64,000 nucleotides of DNA from CAVRXQ01 sp963838845 (GTDB taxonomy: Bacteria > Actinomycetota > Acidimicrobiia > Acidimicrobiales > Bog-793). The translations under genes were made by a program, and so were the position numbers. Of this stretch, positions 40,036-49,062 are shown piece by piece. Position 1 is the stretch's first letter; every line of letters begins with the position of its first letter. Below the pieces are notes generated by a model. The model was not told the DNA's origin. It searched no databases and was given only the letters and a program-made list of their open reading frames with translations. The DNA lies in the NCBI GenBank assembly GCA_963838845.1, contig CAWISR010000002.1, positions 806,001-870,000 of the forward strand, in the 5' to 3' direction.

Positions 40036-40062
40036 AGGCTACCGGCGGGGGGTCGGTAGCCT
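40036..40062. promoter_or_regulatory. Back-to-back leaderless promoters of ispH and the DUF512 gene
   Basis: TAGCCT occurs on both strands: minus 40041-40036, 7 nt before the ispH GTG, and plus 40057-40062, 6 nt before the DUF512 GTG. The start codons are only 40 bp apart, so the two promoters must overlap. Confidence 0.55.
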
Positions 40063-40068
40063 TGGACA

Positions 40069-41472
40069 GTGAGAAATCCGCAGGTTGTCGCCGTCGCGCC
40101 CGGATCGCCCGCGGCAGCTGCCGGGGTCCTCGTCGGCGACGAGATCGTCGCGGTGAACGGCGAAGTGCCGAACGACGTCATCGGCTTTTGGATCGCGACG
40201 AACGACTCAGCACCCGAGCTCGGCCTCCGCCGCGGTGGCCTCGAGTTCGAGCTCTCCTGCGAGAAGGCGGCCGGGGAACCCCTCGGAGTCGAGGTCTCGT
40301 CGGCGCTCTTTGACCGAGTCCGCACGTGCGACAACCACTGCGCCTTCTGCTTCATCTACCAGCTGCCAAAGGGGATGCGGAAGAGCCTCTACGTGAAGGA
40401 CGACGACTACCGGCTCTCTTTCCTCTACGGCAACTTCACGACGCTCACCCGCTTCACCGAGCTCGACTTCGAACGCGTAGTCACCGAGCGACTCTCGCCG
40501 CTCTACGTCTCGATCCACGCCACCGACCCGGAGGTGCGGTCGGCCCTCTTGCGCAACCGCCGCGGTGCGACGAGCCTCCGCTGGCTGCAGGCGCTGCTCG
40601 GCGAGGGCATCGAGGTCCATGGCCAGGTCGTCGTCTGCCCGGGGGTGAACGACGGCGCGGTTTTGGACGACACGATGGCGGGGGTGCTCGAGCGCTTCCC
40701 CGAGCTCGCCTCCGTCGGCGTCGTGCCGCTCGGGGTGAGCCGCTACAGCCACGAAAAAGAGATGCGGCCGCACACGACCGCGGAAGCAGTCGACCTCGTC
40801 GAGCGGGTCGAGTCGTGGCAGCAGAGATTCACGGCGCTGCTCGGCCGGCGACTCACCTTCTGTGCCGACGAGTACTACCTCCTCGCGCACCGTCCCTTCC
40901 CGGACGCCGACGCGTACGAAGGCTTTCCGCAACTCGAAAACGGCATCGGCATGGCGGCCGCGTTCCGACGTGACTTCGGCGCGCGTACAACCCGCCCGAG
41001 CGGTCGCCACGGCGGGTTCTTCGCCTCGGTCGACGGCGCCCCGGCCGCGGGCTATCGCGCCCCGCGGACGATGGGGCGGGCGATGAAACCGCCTGACGTG
41101 CGACGCACAGCTGCGGACGTCGTGGTCGTGACCGGACGATTCGGCGCTTCGGTGCTTCGACCGGTGCTCGACGACTTCGGTTACGAAGACGTCGAGTTGG
41201 CCGTAGTCGACAACGCCTTTTTCGGCGGCAACATCGGCGTGACGGGCCTGCTCACCTTTGCCGACGTCGACGCTCGCCTGCGCGGGGTCTCGGTGGACGC
41301 CCGGGTTCTCCTCCCCGACATCTGTCTTTCCGGCGGCCGCTTTTTGGACGGCGAACCGGCCGACGCGCTTTGCCGAGCGGTCGAGATCGTCCCGGCCGAC
41401 GGCGCGTCACTTCGACGGGCCCTTGATCGCGCGTCCTCGGCGTTGCGACTCGCAGCAATCGCTGCACCGTGA
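40069..41472 (+). CDS. DUF512 family radical SAM protein with N-terminal PDZ-like domain
   Basis: 467 residues. A PDZ-like start (VVAVAPGSPAAAAGVLVGDE, IVAVNGE) is followed by a radical SAM core with the cluster motif CDNHCAFCFIYQLPKGMRKS (C-x3-C-x2-C), SIHATDPEVRSALLRNRRG and VVVCPGVNDGAVLDDTM, and by the C-terminal DUF512 domain (LLGRRLTFCADEYYLLA, LLPDICLSGGRFLDG). The gene is nearly always next to der in actinobacteria, clostridia and others, suggesting a role tied to ribosome or RNA maturation, but no reaction is established. Leaderless GTG start. Confidence 0.92.
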   Translation: MRNPQVVAVAPGSPAAAAGVLVGDEIVAVNGEVPNDVIGFWIATNDSAPELGLRRGGLEFELSCEKAAGEPLGVEVSSALFDRVRTCDNHCAFCFIYQLPKGMRKSLYVKDDDYRLSFLYGNFTTLTRFTELDFERVVTERLSPLYVSIHATDPEVRSALLRNRRGATSLRWLQALLGEGIEVHGQVVVCPGVNDGAVLDDTMAGVLERFPELASVGVVPLGVSRYSHEKEMRPHTTAEAVDLVERVESWQQRFTALLGRRLTFCADEYYLLAHRPFPDADAYEGFPQLENGIGMAAAFRRDFGARTTRPSGRHGGFFASVDGAPAAGYRAPRTMGRAMKPPDVRRTAADVVVVTGRFGASVLRPVLDDFGYEDVELAVVDNAFFGGNIGVTGLLTFADVDARLRGVSVDARVLLPDICLSGGRFLDGEPADALCRAVEIVPADGASLRRALDRASSALRLAAIAAP

Positions 41473-42869
41473 TGGCGACGACGCCTTCGTCGCGGCTCGC
41501 CGCGACGGCGGTCCGGCGGCCGCAGAGACCCCCGGGTTTCGTCGTCATCGCGGGGCGTCCTAACGTCGGCAAGTCGACGCTCGTCAACCGGATCGTCGGC
41601 TCTCGGCGCGCGATCGTCGTGGAGCGCCCTGGTGTGACCCGCGATCGTCTCGAGCTCGAGGCGTCGTGGAACGGCCGGGACTTCCGCGTCGTCGACACCG
41701 GCGGCATAGGCGCGACGACCGAGGCGCTCGACAACAAGGTCCGCTCCGTGGCACTCGATGCGATCAGGCGTGCCGATCTCGTGCTGCTCGTCGTCGACGC
41801 AACGACGGGGGTGACGACCGAGGATGCGGACGTCGCAGAAGCCCTGCGCCGCTCCGGCACCCCGGCGCTCGTCGTCGTGAACAAGGTCGACGCCACGGCG
41901 CACGAACAGGACGTCTGGCCGTTCGTTCGCCTCGGCCTCGGTGATCCCGTCGCCATCTCCGCGCTGCACGGCCGCGGCGTCGGCGACCTCCTCGACCTCG
42001 TCGTCACGCGACTCGATGCGGCGATGCGTCGCGGCGACGAGCCGGCGGCGTCAGAGGGCGGCGAATCCGGGACCGAACAGGACGCCGACGAAGACGAAGA
42101 AATCGTGGCGTCGGTCGCGATCGTCGGGCGGCCGAACGTCGGCAAGTCGACGCTGTTCAATCGTCTCGTGGGCGAAGAACGCTCCGTGGTCCACGACGTT
42201 CCGGGAACGACGCGCGACGCCGTCGACACGCTCGTCGACACGTCCGAGGGCCGCATCCGCTTCGTCGACACCGCGGGACTGCGCCGCAAGTCCCGCATCG
42301 GCGAAGCCACCGAGTACTACTCGCTCGTCCGTTCGCTCTCGGCGATCGATTCAAGTGATGTCGCCGTGTTGGTGCTCGACGCCGGCGAAGGCGTGAGCCA
42401 CCAAGACCAGCGGATCGCGGAGCGGATCGACGCGGCGGGAAGCCCGATCGTCGTCGTCTTGAACAAGTGGGACCTGCTGACAACGGAGCAGCGTTTGGAC
42501 GCCGCCCGCGATGTGCGCGAAAAGCTCGGCTTCCTCGCCTGGGCTCCGGTGCTGCGGGTCTCCGCGAAATCCGGCCAGGGAGTGCACCGCATCCTGCCGT
42601 CGCTCAGCGCGGCGATCGCCGCCTACCACCGCCGCATCCCCACCGCGGCCCTGAACGCGGTGATCCAGGAGCTCCAGCAGAACCATCCCGCGCCGGGCGC
42701 CCGCATCTCTTACGCCGTGCAGGGCGCGATCGAACCGCCGACGATCACGCTCTTTTCGAACCGGCGGTTGGACCCCGGATACCTCCGCTACGTGGAGCGG
42801 ATACTGCGCGAGCGCTTCGCGTTCGGTCCGACGGCGCTCAAGGTGCGCGTCCGGGTGCGGTCTCGATGA
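41472..42869 (+). CDS. der: GTPase Der (EngA)
   Basis: Ribosome-assembly GTPase with two G domains in tandem. Both P-loops read GRPNVGKSTL (near residues 29 and 222), with switch II DTGG and DTAG, and specificity motifs VNKVDA and LNKWDLL. The C-terminal KH-like domain ends LFSNRRLDPGYLRYVERILR. Residues 195-215 form an acidic linker. ATG 41472 overlaps the DUF512 stop (TGATG); a GTG one codon upstream is also in frame. 465 residues, normal. Confidence 0.95.
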   Translation: MATTPSSRLAATAVRRPQRPPGFVVIAGRPNVGKSTLVNRIVGSRRAIVVERPGVTRDRLELEASWNGRDFRVVDTGGIGATTEALDNKVRSVALDAIRRADLVLLVVDATTGVTTEDADVAEALRRSGTPALVVVNKVDATAHEQDVWPFVRLGLGDPVAISALHGRGVGDLLDLVVTRLDAAMRRGDEPAASEGGESGTEQDADEDEEIVASVAIVGRPNVGKSTLFNRLVGEERSVVHDVPGTTRDAVDTLVDTSEGRIRFVDTAGLRRKSRIGEATEYYSLVRSLSAIDSSDVAVLVLDAGEGVSHQDQRIAERIDAAGSPIVVVLNKWDLLTTEQRLDAARDVREKLGFLAWAPVLRVSAKSGQGVHRILPSLSAAIAAYHRRIPTAALNAVIQELQQNHPAPGARISYAVQGAIEPPTITLFSNRRLDPGYLRYVERILRERFAFGPTALKVRVRVRSR

Positions 42870-43048
42870 GCGCGGACGAGATGCCCACCCGAGATGAAAC
42901 AGACGCGGCCGCCGAAGTCGAACACGACGACGCGCCGCCGAAGGCGCCGTGGCATTTCAAGGTGCTCCTCGTCGGCACCGCCGGGTACCTCGTCTACCGG
43001 CTCATCTGGTTCATTTTCTGGCTCGCCGGTCACGCCTGGCACGGTTGA
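42866..43048 (+). CDS. Small single-pass membrane protein
   Basis: 60 residues. An acidic N-terminus (TRDETDAAAEVEHDDAPPKA) precedes one strong TM helix (FKVLLVGTAGYLVYRLIWF, IFWLAG). The ATG overlaps the der stop (ATGA), so it is translationally coupled to der. No family recognised. A small membrane protein after der recurs in related genomes, as far as I recall, but its role is unknown. Confidence 0.65.
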   Translation: MSADEMPTRDETDAAAEVEHDDAPPKAPWHFKVLLVGTAGYLVYRLIWFIFWLAGHAWHG

Positions 43049-43061
43049 CGGAGACGGTTGC

Positions 43062-45584
43062 TCAGCTGAGGCCCGAGTATTCGGCGAGGCTCCCGTTCGG
43101 CCGGGTCGACGCCCCGTCGCCGGTGATCGGCCACCAACCGAACCGCAGCCGCTCACGGCAGTCGGGCTCGGGCAGCGGATGGGCGAAGAGGTAACCCTGG
43201 GCGAGGTGGCAGCGGTGGCGTCGCAGCCAATGGAGCTCGTCGGTCGTCTCGACGCCCTCGGAGACGACGTCGACGCGCAGCGCCCGGCCCATTTCGATTA
43301 TCGCGGAGACCAAGTTGCGGTCGGCTTCGCTCGTCAAGAGCGCGGCGGTGAACGAACGGTCGATCTTCAACTCGTCGAGCGCCAGATGGCGAATCCTGCC
43401 GAGCGAGGAGTACCCGGTGCCGAAGTCGTCGATCGACACCCGGACGCCGAGCTCGTGGAGTGCGTGGAGGCGCCCGTTCCCGCTCTCTTCCATCACCGAG
43501 GACTCGGTGATCTCGAAGGTGATCTGGTGCGGGTCGCACCCGGTCTCTGTGAAGATCCGTGCCGCCGAGGCGACGAGGTTGTCGTTTTGCAGCTGGACCG
43601 GCGAGACGTTCACCGCGCACCGCAGACGCGGCAATCCGAATGCGGTGGACCACGAGACGATGTCCTTGCACGCTTGGGAGAGGACGAATTCGCCGATCGG
43701 AATGATGAGGCCGGATTCTTCGGCCGTGGCGATGAAACCCTCGGGCAAGGTGAGTCCGCGTTCGGGATCGTTCCAGCGCACGAGCGCCTCGACACCGACG
43801 AACGCGCCGGAGTCCAAATCGGCGACTGGTTGGTAGTAGACAGCGAGCTCGTCGTTCTCGAGCGCGCGCTGAATCCGATGGGTCACGGACGCTCGAATCT
43901 GTGCCTTCACGCGAAGCGAACCTTCGAATACGACCCATCGCCCGCCACCGGCGCCCTTCGCGCGCTCGAGCGCGAGGTGCGCATCGCTCATCAGGTTCTC
44001 CGGCGTGGAACCCGCCGTACTCGAGCGCGAGGCCAAAGGTCGCCGCGAGGAGCACGCGATCCTCGCCGATCGCGAAAGGTTCCCGGAACAACGCCATGAT
44101 CTCTTCGGCGAGGCGCCCGAGCTCGGAGGGATCGTCGATCTGTGAGCGCACGACGATGAAGGTGTCGCCTTCGAGGCGACCGGCGACGTCGGTCGTCCGC
44201 AATCTGCCGACGAGGCGACGACCGAGTTCGGACAGCAAGAAGTCGGAGTTCTCGGTCCCGTAGGTCGCGTTGACGGTAACGAAGCGATCGAGGTCCAAGA
44301 TCGCGACGCCGAGTTGGTACTCGCCGACCTGCGCCCATTTCAACTCGTGGAGGATGCGTTCCGAAACGAGCTGCCACTTCGGCAGCGCTGTCATCGCGTC
44401 GTACAGGTTCAGGTACTCGATCTCTTGCTTGGCGGTTTCGAGCGCGGTCTCGTCGAAGAACTGGCCGAGGGTGGTCACGATGTTCCCGGATTCGTCGCGG
44501 ATCGGTGCCACCCAGAGCCGCCCGCCGACATAAGAACCATCTGCGCGGCGGTACCGCTTCACGATCTCGTACTGATCGCGAGTTCCGGCGAGGATCTCAC
44601 GGAACAACACCATGTCGAGGTCCTTGTCCGCGGGGTGGGTGATCTCTTGAAACGTCTTGCCGATGAACTCGGAACGGGTGTACCCGAGCACGTCCAAGAA
44701 CGCGTCGTTCACGAGGGTGATGCGTCCATCGGGATCGGCGGTCTGTGCCGGAACAGGACTGTGCTCGAAGAGCTCGATCGCGAGGTGCGAGGTGCGACGC
44801 AATCCTTCGCGCACGAGACGGTCCTCGGTCACGTCTTCGACGAAACCCTGGATGTGGATCGGGCCGCCGCGGCCGAGCGCGCACAGACACCGGCGAAGTG
44901 CACGGCCCGACGAGACCCATTTGGGAGATGGATCTGACCATCGAGCGCGAAGGACGTCCCTGCCGTCGTCGCCGTTCGCAAGGCGTCGAACAAGCGGTGG
45001 CGGTCGGTCGGGCTCAGCCGTTGGTCCATTTCCTCGGGGTCGACCTGGCCGGAGGATCTCAGGCCGAGGATGCGCTGCGCGCGGGCGTCCACATAAAAAG
45101 TCGGGCGTTCTGTGAAGTCGCAGTACCAGTGGCCGGGACCCGAAGAAGCTCGCGGACGATCGACAACGGCTTCACTGGGAGAGGGGAGTGCTTGGGTGAC
45201 GGTGAGCCCTTCGGCGCCGACAGGTTCGAAGGCGAGTGTGAAACCGGTGACGACGTCGTCGTGGAGCACCGGTGTCGCTCTTGCGTTGACGGTGACGAGG
45301 GAATTATCTCCGCGGACGATGTCGAGCGATCCCGCGACGACCGCGAACCCCGCGGCAATCTCGCGCAGGATGGCGGGGAGCTGTTCGGTGAGACCCCAGG
45401 GCGCGATGTCGGCGAGATTCGTTCCGGCGACGCGTTTTGCCGTGATGCCGAGAAGACGTCGTGCGCCTTCGTTGATTTTGAGGATCCTTCCCGACTGGTC
45501 GCAGGAGATCGATGCGACCGCAATCGGGTATGTCAGCGCGCGAGGCGGTTGCAGGGGTTGTGCGCTCCTTCCTCTCGTGCCCAC
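43062..45584 (-). CDS. Multi-PAS, GGDEF-EAL cyclic-di-GMP protein (frame broken near 44883 and 44010)
   Basis: One gene of about 840 residues split by two one-base shifts. Part 1 (45584 to about 44883) has PAS-like domains (ILKINEGARRLLGITAKRVA). It joins through HFAGVCA to LGRGGPIHIQGFVEDVTEDR and a canonical PAS (GRITLVNDAFLDVLGYTRSE), then a GGDEF domain whose signature is degenerate (RLEGDTFIVV instead of GGDEF). Near 44010 the frame moves again and a full EAL domain follows: VEALVRW, EITESSV, IDDFGTGYSSLGRI, LKIDRSF, VSEGVETTDEL. So probably a sensor-regulated c-di-GMP phosphodiesterase with an inactive cyclase domain. GTG start with AGGAG upstream. Confidence 0.85.
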
Positions 45585-45894
45585 CGCTGCTCCTGACCGC
45601 GGTCGAATCGCCGATCGGGGGCAGTCATGAGGCGTCGCCCGAAGACGAGCACCACAGACTCCGGCTGACCGGGCCGAATTTCGCCGAATTTCGCGTCGAT
45701 GCGCGCTCTCGACCCCTAATCACACGGTAGATCTGGCCACTTTGTGAAGCGCGCGGCTCACTCTGTGTGGCTATTTGCCGAAGCGAAGTTCTCCCGGGAT
45801 CCGGCTTCTTCCCAGGTAGGGGTGAAGATTGCTGAAGAGGACACCTGGTACCGTGGCCATCACCCTGACGGGGGAACCACCTCCGCTAGGCCTG
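45585..45894. other. Intergenic region before tRNA-Pro
   Basis: About 310 bp between the divergent starts of the PAS-GGDEF-EAL gene and tRNA-Pro. I see no credible gene. A TACCGT at 45849-45854 could be a -10 box for the tRNA, but its -35 partner is unclear. Confidence 0.4.
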
Positions 45895-45972
45895 CGGGCT
45901 GTGGCGCAGCTTGGTTAGCGCGCTTGACTGGGGGTCAAGAGGTCCCGGGTTCAAATCCCGGCAGCCCGACCA
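45895..45972 (+). tRNA. tRNA-Pro (anticodon GGG)
   Basis: Acceptor CGGGCTG pairs with CAGCCCG, followed by ACCA encoded in the DNA. The anticodon arm CTTGA-CTGGGGG-TCAAG gives anticodon GGG with G37, typical of proline tRNA. The T arm CCGGG-TTCAAAT-CCCGG is perfect. The 3' half is a standard attachment target, and an integrase follows 28 bp downstream in the same direction. Confidence 0.95.
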
Positions 45973-45999
45973 GCGTAGGAGGCATATTCGGTCTCCACC

Positions 46000-47237
46000 A
46001 TGTCCGGTGAACCAACTGTACCACCAACTAACCGCCCCGATTGTGTAACCTGTCCGGCCGTGGGGCGACGGGCGCGGGGCGAGGGCGGGATCCGTCTCCG
46101 CCCCGACGGCGCGTGGGAGTCCTCGCTCGACCTCGGCACGGGGCCGGGCGGCCGACGTCAGGTGCGGTGGTTCAGGGCCTCGACGCGGAGCGCCGCCCTC
46201 AAGCGCAGGCGCGACGCCCAGGACCAGCTTGCGCGCGGTGAGCTTGTCCTCTCGTCACCGCGCATGACCGTGGCGCAGTGGATGGAGCACTGGCTGGACG
46301 GACCGCTCAGGACGTCTGTCGAACTCGGGGACCGGAAGCCCCTGACGGCCCAGAACTACCGCCACGTGTACCAGGCCTACATCAAGGACCTCGTCGGCGG
46401 GGTCCGTCTCGACAAGCTGCGCGCCCAGGACGTCGACCGCATGACATTGTTCCTCCGTCAACTGAAGTTCAGGCCGAACACGGTCCGAGTCGCCCGCACG
46501 GTGCTCCGGGCCGCCCTCACCGCGGCCCAGAAGGAGGGCCTCGTGGCCCGCAACGCGGTAGCGCTGTCCACCGCCCCCAAGGTCCCCAAGAAGGGGAAGA
46601 GGGAGAACCCGCCGGCCCTCAACCTCGTACAGGCGCGGACACTCCTCGCCTCGCTCGACGGCAAATGGGCCGGCCCGCTCATCACCGTCGCCGTGCTCAC
46701 AGGGCTGAGACGAGGGGGAGCTGCTGGCCCTCCACTGGGCGGACGTGGACCTGGAGGGCCGTGTCGTCCACGTGACGGGCACCCTGGGCCGCGTGACCGG
46801 GGAGGGCCTCAGGCGGACGGAGCCGAAGACCGTGGCAAGCTACGCGGACGTCCCGCTCGTGCCCGCCGCCGTCTCCGCTTTCCGGCGCCAGCTCGAGACG
46901 CAGGAGGCGGCGAAGGAGGAGCTGGGGGAACGGTGGAAGGAGGACGGGACCGTCTTCCACGGACCGCGGCGGCGGCCCCATGGACCCGCCGCGCACGACG
47001 CGGGCGTGGAACTCAGTCCGGGACGGGCTCGAGTTCCCCAGGGAGGTCACGTTTCACGGACTCAGGCATTCGACTGCCTCGGTGCTGTTCGAGCTGGGCG
47101 TGCCAATGGAGGTGATCTCGCACATCCTGCGCCACACTTCGATCCGCGAGACTGCCGACATCTACGTGGAGGTCCCGTTCGAGACGCAGGTCAAGGCGCT
47201 CGCCAGGGTGCAGCAGGCCCTCGACAAGAAGGGGTAG
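46000..47237 (+). CDS. int: Tyrosine integrase of a tRNA-Pro-integrated element (frame broken near 46715 and 46970)
   Basis: Phage/ICE integrase of about 410 residues. N-terminal arm-binding region GEGGIRLRPDGAWESSLDLG, SAM-like core domain (TVAQWMEHWL, LTAQNYRHVYQAYIKDL), catalytic domain with Arg in LTGLRRGELLALHW, His-x-x-Arg in VTFHGLRHSTASVLFELG, and ISHILRHTSIRETADIYVEV with the Tyr nucleophile. One G too many in the G run at 46712-46716 and a one-base shift in the CGG repeat near 46970 break the frame; with both repaired the protein is normal. ATG 46000 is the longest start; GTG 46060, 8 nt after TAACCT, is an alternative. Confidence 0.9.
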
Positions 47238-47241
47238 GGCG

Positions 47242-47601
47242 TCAGCCTGCCCTTGCAGCCTCTCCGTCCGGGACGCGGCGCTCCTGGCTGGCGAGCCACG
47301 CCCGGCAGTCCTCGGGCGTCACGAGGACGCGGTCGTGCCCCCTGACGCCGATTGAGCCGAGTTCGCGGTCCCACACGAGCTGCCACGCGAGGGTCTTGCC
47401 TATCCCGAGCCGCCTGGCCGCCTCCGGCACGCTGAACGCGAACGGCTCGGCGGGGGAGAGTTTTCCCCCCTGCTCGTCCTTCTTCCTCCGCGGCGTGGCG
47501 GGCCTGGGGGGCCGGAACTCGGGGGCGAAGTCGGCCGCCGGGTGCGAGGCGAGGTACGCCTGCACGCGCCCCATGCGGCGGGTCGTCGGGCCGGTGCTCA
47601 T
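47242..47601 (-). CDS. xis: Excisionase-type MerR-like helix-turn-helix protein
   Basis: 119 residues. The C-terminal half is a winged HTH of the excisionase/DNA-binding family: FSVPEAARRLGIGKTLAWQL, VWDRELGSIGVRGHDRVLVT, PEDCRAWLASQE. The N-terminal 60 are basic and Pro-rich. It converges with the integrase, with only 4 bp between stops, the usual int-xis neighbourhood. The ATG at 47601 overlaps the upstream stop (GGATGAG). It could equally be a repressor. Confidence 0.78.
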   Translation of the reverse strand: MSTGPTTRRMGRVQAYLASHPAADFAPEFRPPRPATPRRKKDEQGGKLSPAEPFAFSVPEAARRLGIGKTLAWQLVWDRELGSIGVRGHDRVLVTPEDCRAWLASQERRVPDGEAARAG

Positions 47602-47840
47602 CCCCGCGCTCCCTCCTCCGCCGTCCGAACCAGCTCGACCGTTCCGCCTCCAAGGACGAACCCGAGGACCAGGGCCCCTTCCACCCACTTCTCGAAGGCC
47701 TCGGGGTCGTCGTCCACCCACGCCTCGACGGTCTCCCACTCGTCGTACAGCCACTTCTTGTAGGCCGACATGCTCTCCTCGTCGACCTCGCCGCTCGTCG
47801 CCAGCTGCGGCACGGCCTCGGGGAGGTGCGGGTAGCTCAT
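47598..47840 (-). CDS. Small acidic unknown protein
   Basis: 80 residues, rich in Glu, Trp and Val. The middle (YKKWLYDEWETVEAWVDDD) is strongly acidic and aromatic; the end (VEGALVLGFVLGGGTVELVR) is hydrophobic, perhaps one short membrane or amphipathic helix. The ATG overlaps the stop of the 207-residue gene upstream and its stop overlaps xis, so three genes are coupled. I recognise no family. The hydrophobic end GALVLGFVLGGG recalls the GLxxGxxxxxQ end of the paralogous domain of its neighbours. Confidence 0.65.
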   Translation of the reverse strand: MSYPHLPEAVPQLATSGEVDEESMSAYKKWLYDEWETVEAWVDDDPEAFEKWVEGALVLGFVLGGGTVELVRTAEEGARG

Positions 47841-48460
47841 GCCTCCGGCCCCTCCCCGGTAGCTGGACCCTGCGAGGCGAGGCGTAGTCCTTCGAAGAGG
47901 ATTCCTACGAGGAGGCCGTAAGGTATGGCCGACTGCGCTGGCATCCCCGTCCAGTGTTTTCCGATGCAGAACCCGGACAGCATGGACCGGGCTTCGCCGT
48001 AATCGATGCCCTGGGCCGCTGACAAGACCGCGTCGGACGCGTCGTCGAACGCTTCGATGGCGAGGACCAGGTCGTTGATGTCGAAGCTGACGGGGTCCGT
48101 CCCTCGCCGTCGTCCAGTCGTCTGGCCCTGCTTGACGACGTGGATTCCTAAGCAGAGGCCGAAAGCAAGGCCACGCCATTCTGGCATCCCCGACCAGTCC
48201 ACGCTCCAGAACGGGGCCTTGGCGAGCACGTCCCGGACCTCTCCCGGGTCGAGGCCATGGGCCTCCAAGAGGACACCCACCCGAGCGCCGTCTCCGGCCT
48301 GTTCCGGGTCGAGGCCATGGGCGGCCAAGAGGACACCCGCCAGCGCGCTGTGTCCGGCCTCTTCGACACCTGTGAGGGCAGCGGCCAGGGCGTCGCCGGA
48401 ACGCCAATCGGCGCTCCACGATGCGTCCCCACGACGGGTCTGCGGCTCTGTCGTCTCCAT
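47837..48460 (-). CDS. Unknown protein with three copies of an element-specific domain
   Basis: 207 residues. Repeated units: a partial one ending LAGVLLAAHGLDPEQAGDGA, a full one (VGVLLEAHGLDPGEVRDVLA, then WSVDWSGMPEWRGLAFGLCL) and a more diverged third (DINDLVLAIEAFDD, AAQGIDYGEARSML, then IPYGLLVGILFEGLRLASQG). The pattern is A-x-GLD-x-x-EV-x-x-L, a spacer with Trp, then a hydrophobic G-L-x-x-G helix and QG. The same pattern makes up the 84-residue protein at 49583. The first two units arise from a 60 bp tandem duplication. Function unknown. Its ATG lies close to the divergent RAMA-like gene. Confidence 0.68.
   Translation of the reverse strand: METTEPQTRRGDASWSADWRSGDALAAALTGVEEAGHSALAGVLLAAHGLDPEQAGDGARVGVLLEAHGLDPGEVRDVLAKAPFWSVDWSGMPEWRGLAFGLCLGIHVVKQGQTTGRRRGTDPVSFDINDLVLAIEAFDDASDAVLSAAQGIDYGEARSMLSGFCIGKHWTGMPAQSAIPYGLLVGILFEGLRLASQGPATGEGPEA
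48245..48364. repeat. Tandem 60 bp duplication within the 207-residue gene
   Basis: The string CGGGTCGAGGCCATGGGC recurs exactly 60 bp apart (48245 and 48305), and the following AAGAGGACACCC also matches with the same period. The unit equals 20 codons, so the frame is kept and one domain start is doubled. Confidence 0.85.
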
Positions 48461-48552
48461 CACGAAAGCTAGTGTACGCCAAAGGTGTAACAACGAGAGG
48501 CTCCAACGCGTGCAACCGCTGGTCCATCCCTGCCCGGAGTCGTCCGGGTGGC

Positions 48553-48564
48553 TACCATGAGGCC
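48553..48564 (+). promoter_or_regulatory. Candidate leaderless promoter of the RAMA-like gene
   Basis: TACCAT (48553-48558) lies 6 nt before the ATG at 48565; no ribosome binding site. Confidence 0.4.
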
Positions 48565-49062
48565 ATGGACGACGACGATCAGCAGAAGCTCTTGGACGAG
48601 TTCCGGGCCGCGGGGGAGAAGATCGAGGGCCTGCGCGATCGCCGGAAGGAGATCGCCCGTGCCCTCGCCGAGGTCCTCGGGCTTTCCGGCACGGCCGGTC
48701 TGCTTTCCATGAGACGCCAGAGCCTGTCGCAGCTCTTGGGTCCGGACCGCCCGCGTGGCGTGCCATCCGAACCGTCCCTGAAGCCGCTCGTCGAGGCGGG
48801 CCTCCTGACTCCCGGCGAGGTCCTTCTCCTGCCGAGGAAGCACCCGCCACCGGACCAATGCTTCGTCGAAGAGGACGGGCGCATCCGGGTCGAGGCAGGC
48901 ATGAAACCCGGCGTGTACGACACGCCCGCCGCGGCGGTGCGCGCCCTCACAGGGAAGCACGGCGACGGGTTTTCAAGACTGCGCTCGCAGGCGCGGGGAT
49001 GGGCGACCCTTGCGCAGCTCCGGGACGAGCTAGATCGGCGAGAGGGGCCGGCCTCTCCCTGA
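48565..49062 (+). CDS. Possible RAMA/DUF4357-like domain protein
   Basis: 165 residues. An N-terminal helical stretch (QQKLLDEFRAAGEKIEGLRD) is followed by SLKPLVEAGLLTPGEVLLLP and a C-terminal segment with the order seen in restriction-associated RAMA/DUF4357 domains: EEDGRIRVEAG, GVYDTPAAAVRALTGKHGDG, then WATLAQLRDELDRRE. The usual Trp after the glycine-rich turn is replaced by Ser-Arg-Leu. Such domains are found with DNA-modification enzymes and may read modified bases. The element also carries an adenine methyltransferase (62523). Assignment is by pattern only. Confidence 0.55.
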   Translation: MDDDDQQKLLDEFRAAGEKIEGLRDRRKEIARALAEVLGLSGTAGLLSMRRQSLSQLLGPDRPRGVPSEPSLKPLVEAGLLTPGEVLLLPRKHPPPDQCFVEEDGRIRVEAGMKPGVYDTPAAAVRALTGKHGDGFSRLRSQARGWATLAQLRDELDRREGPASP

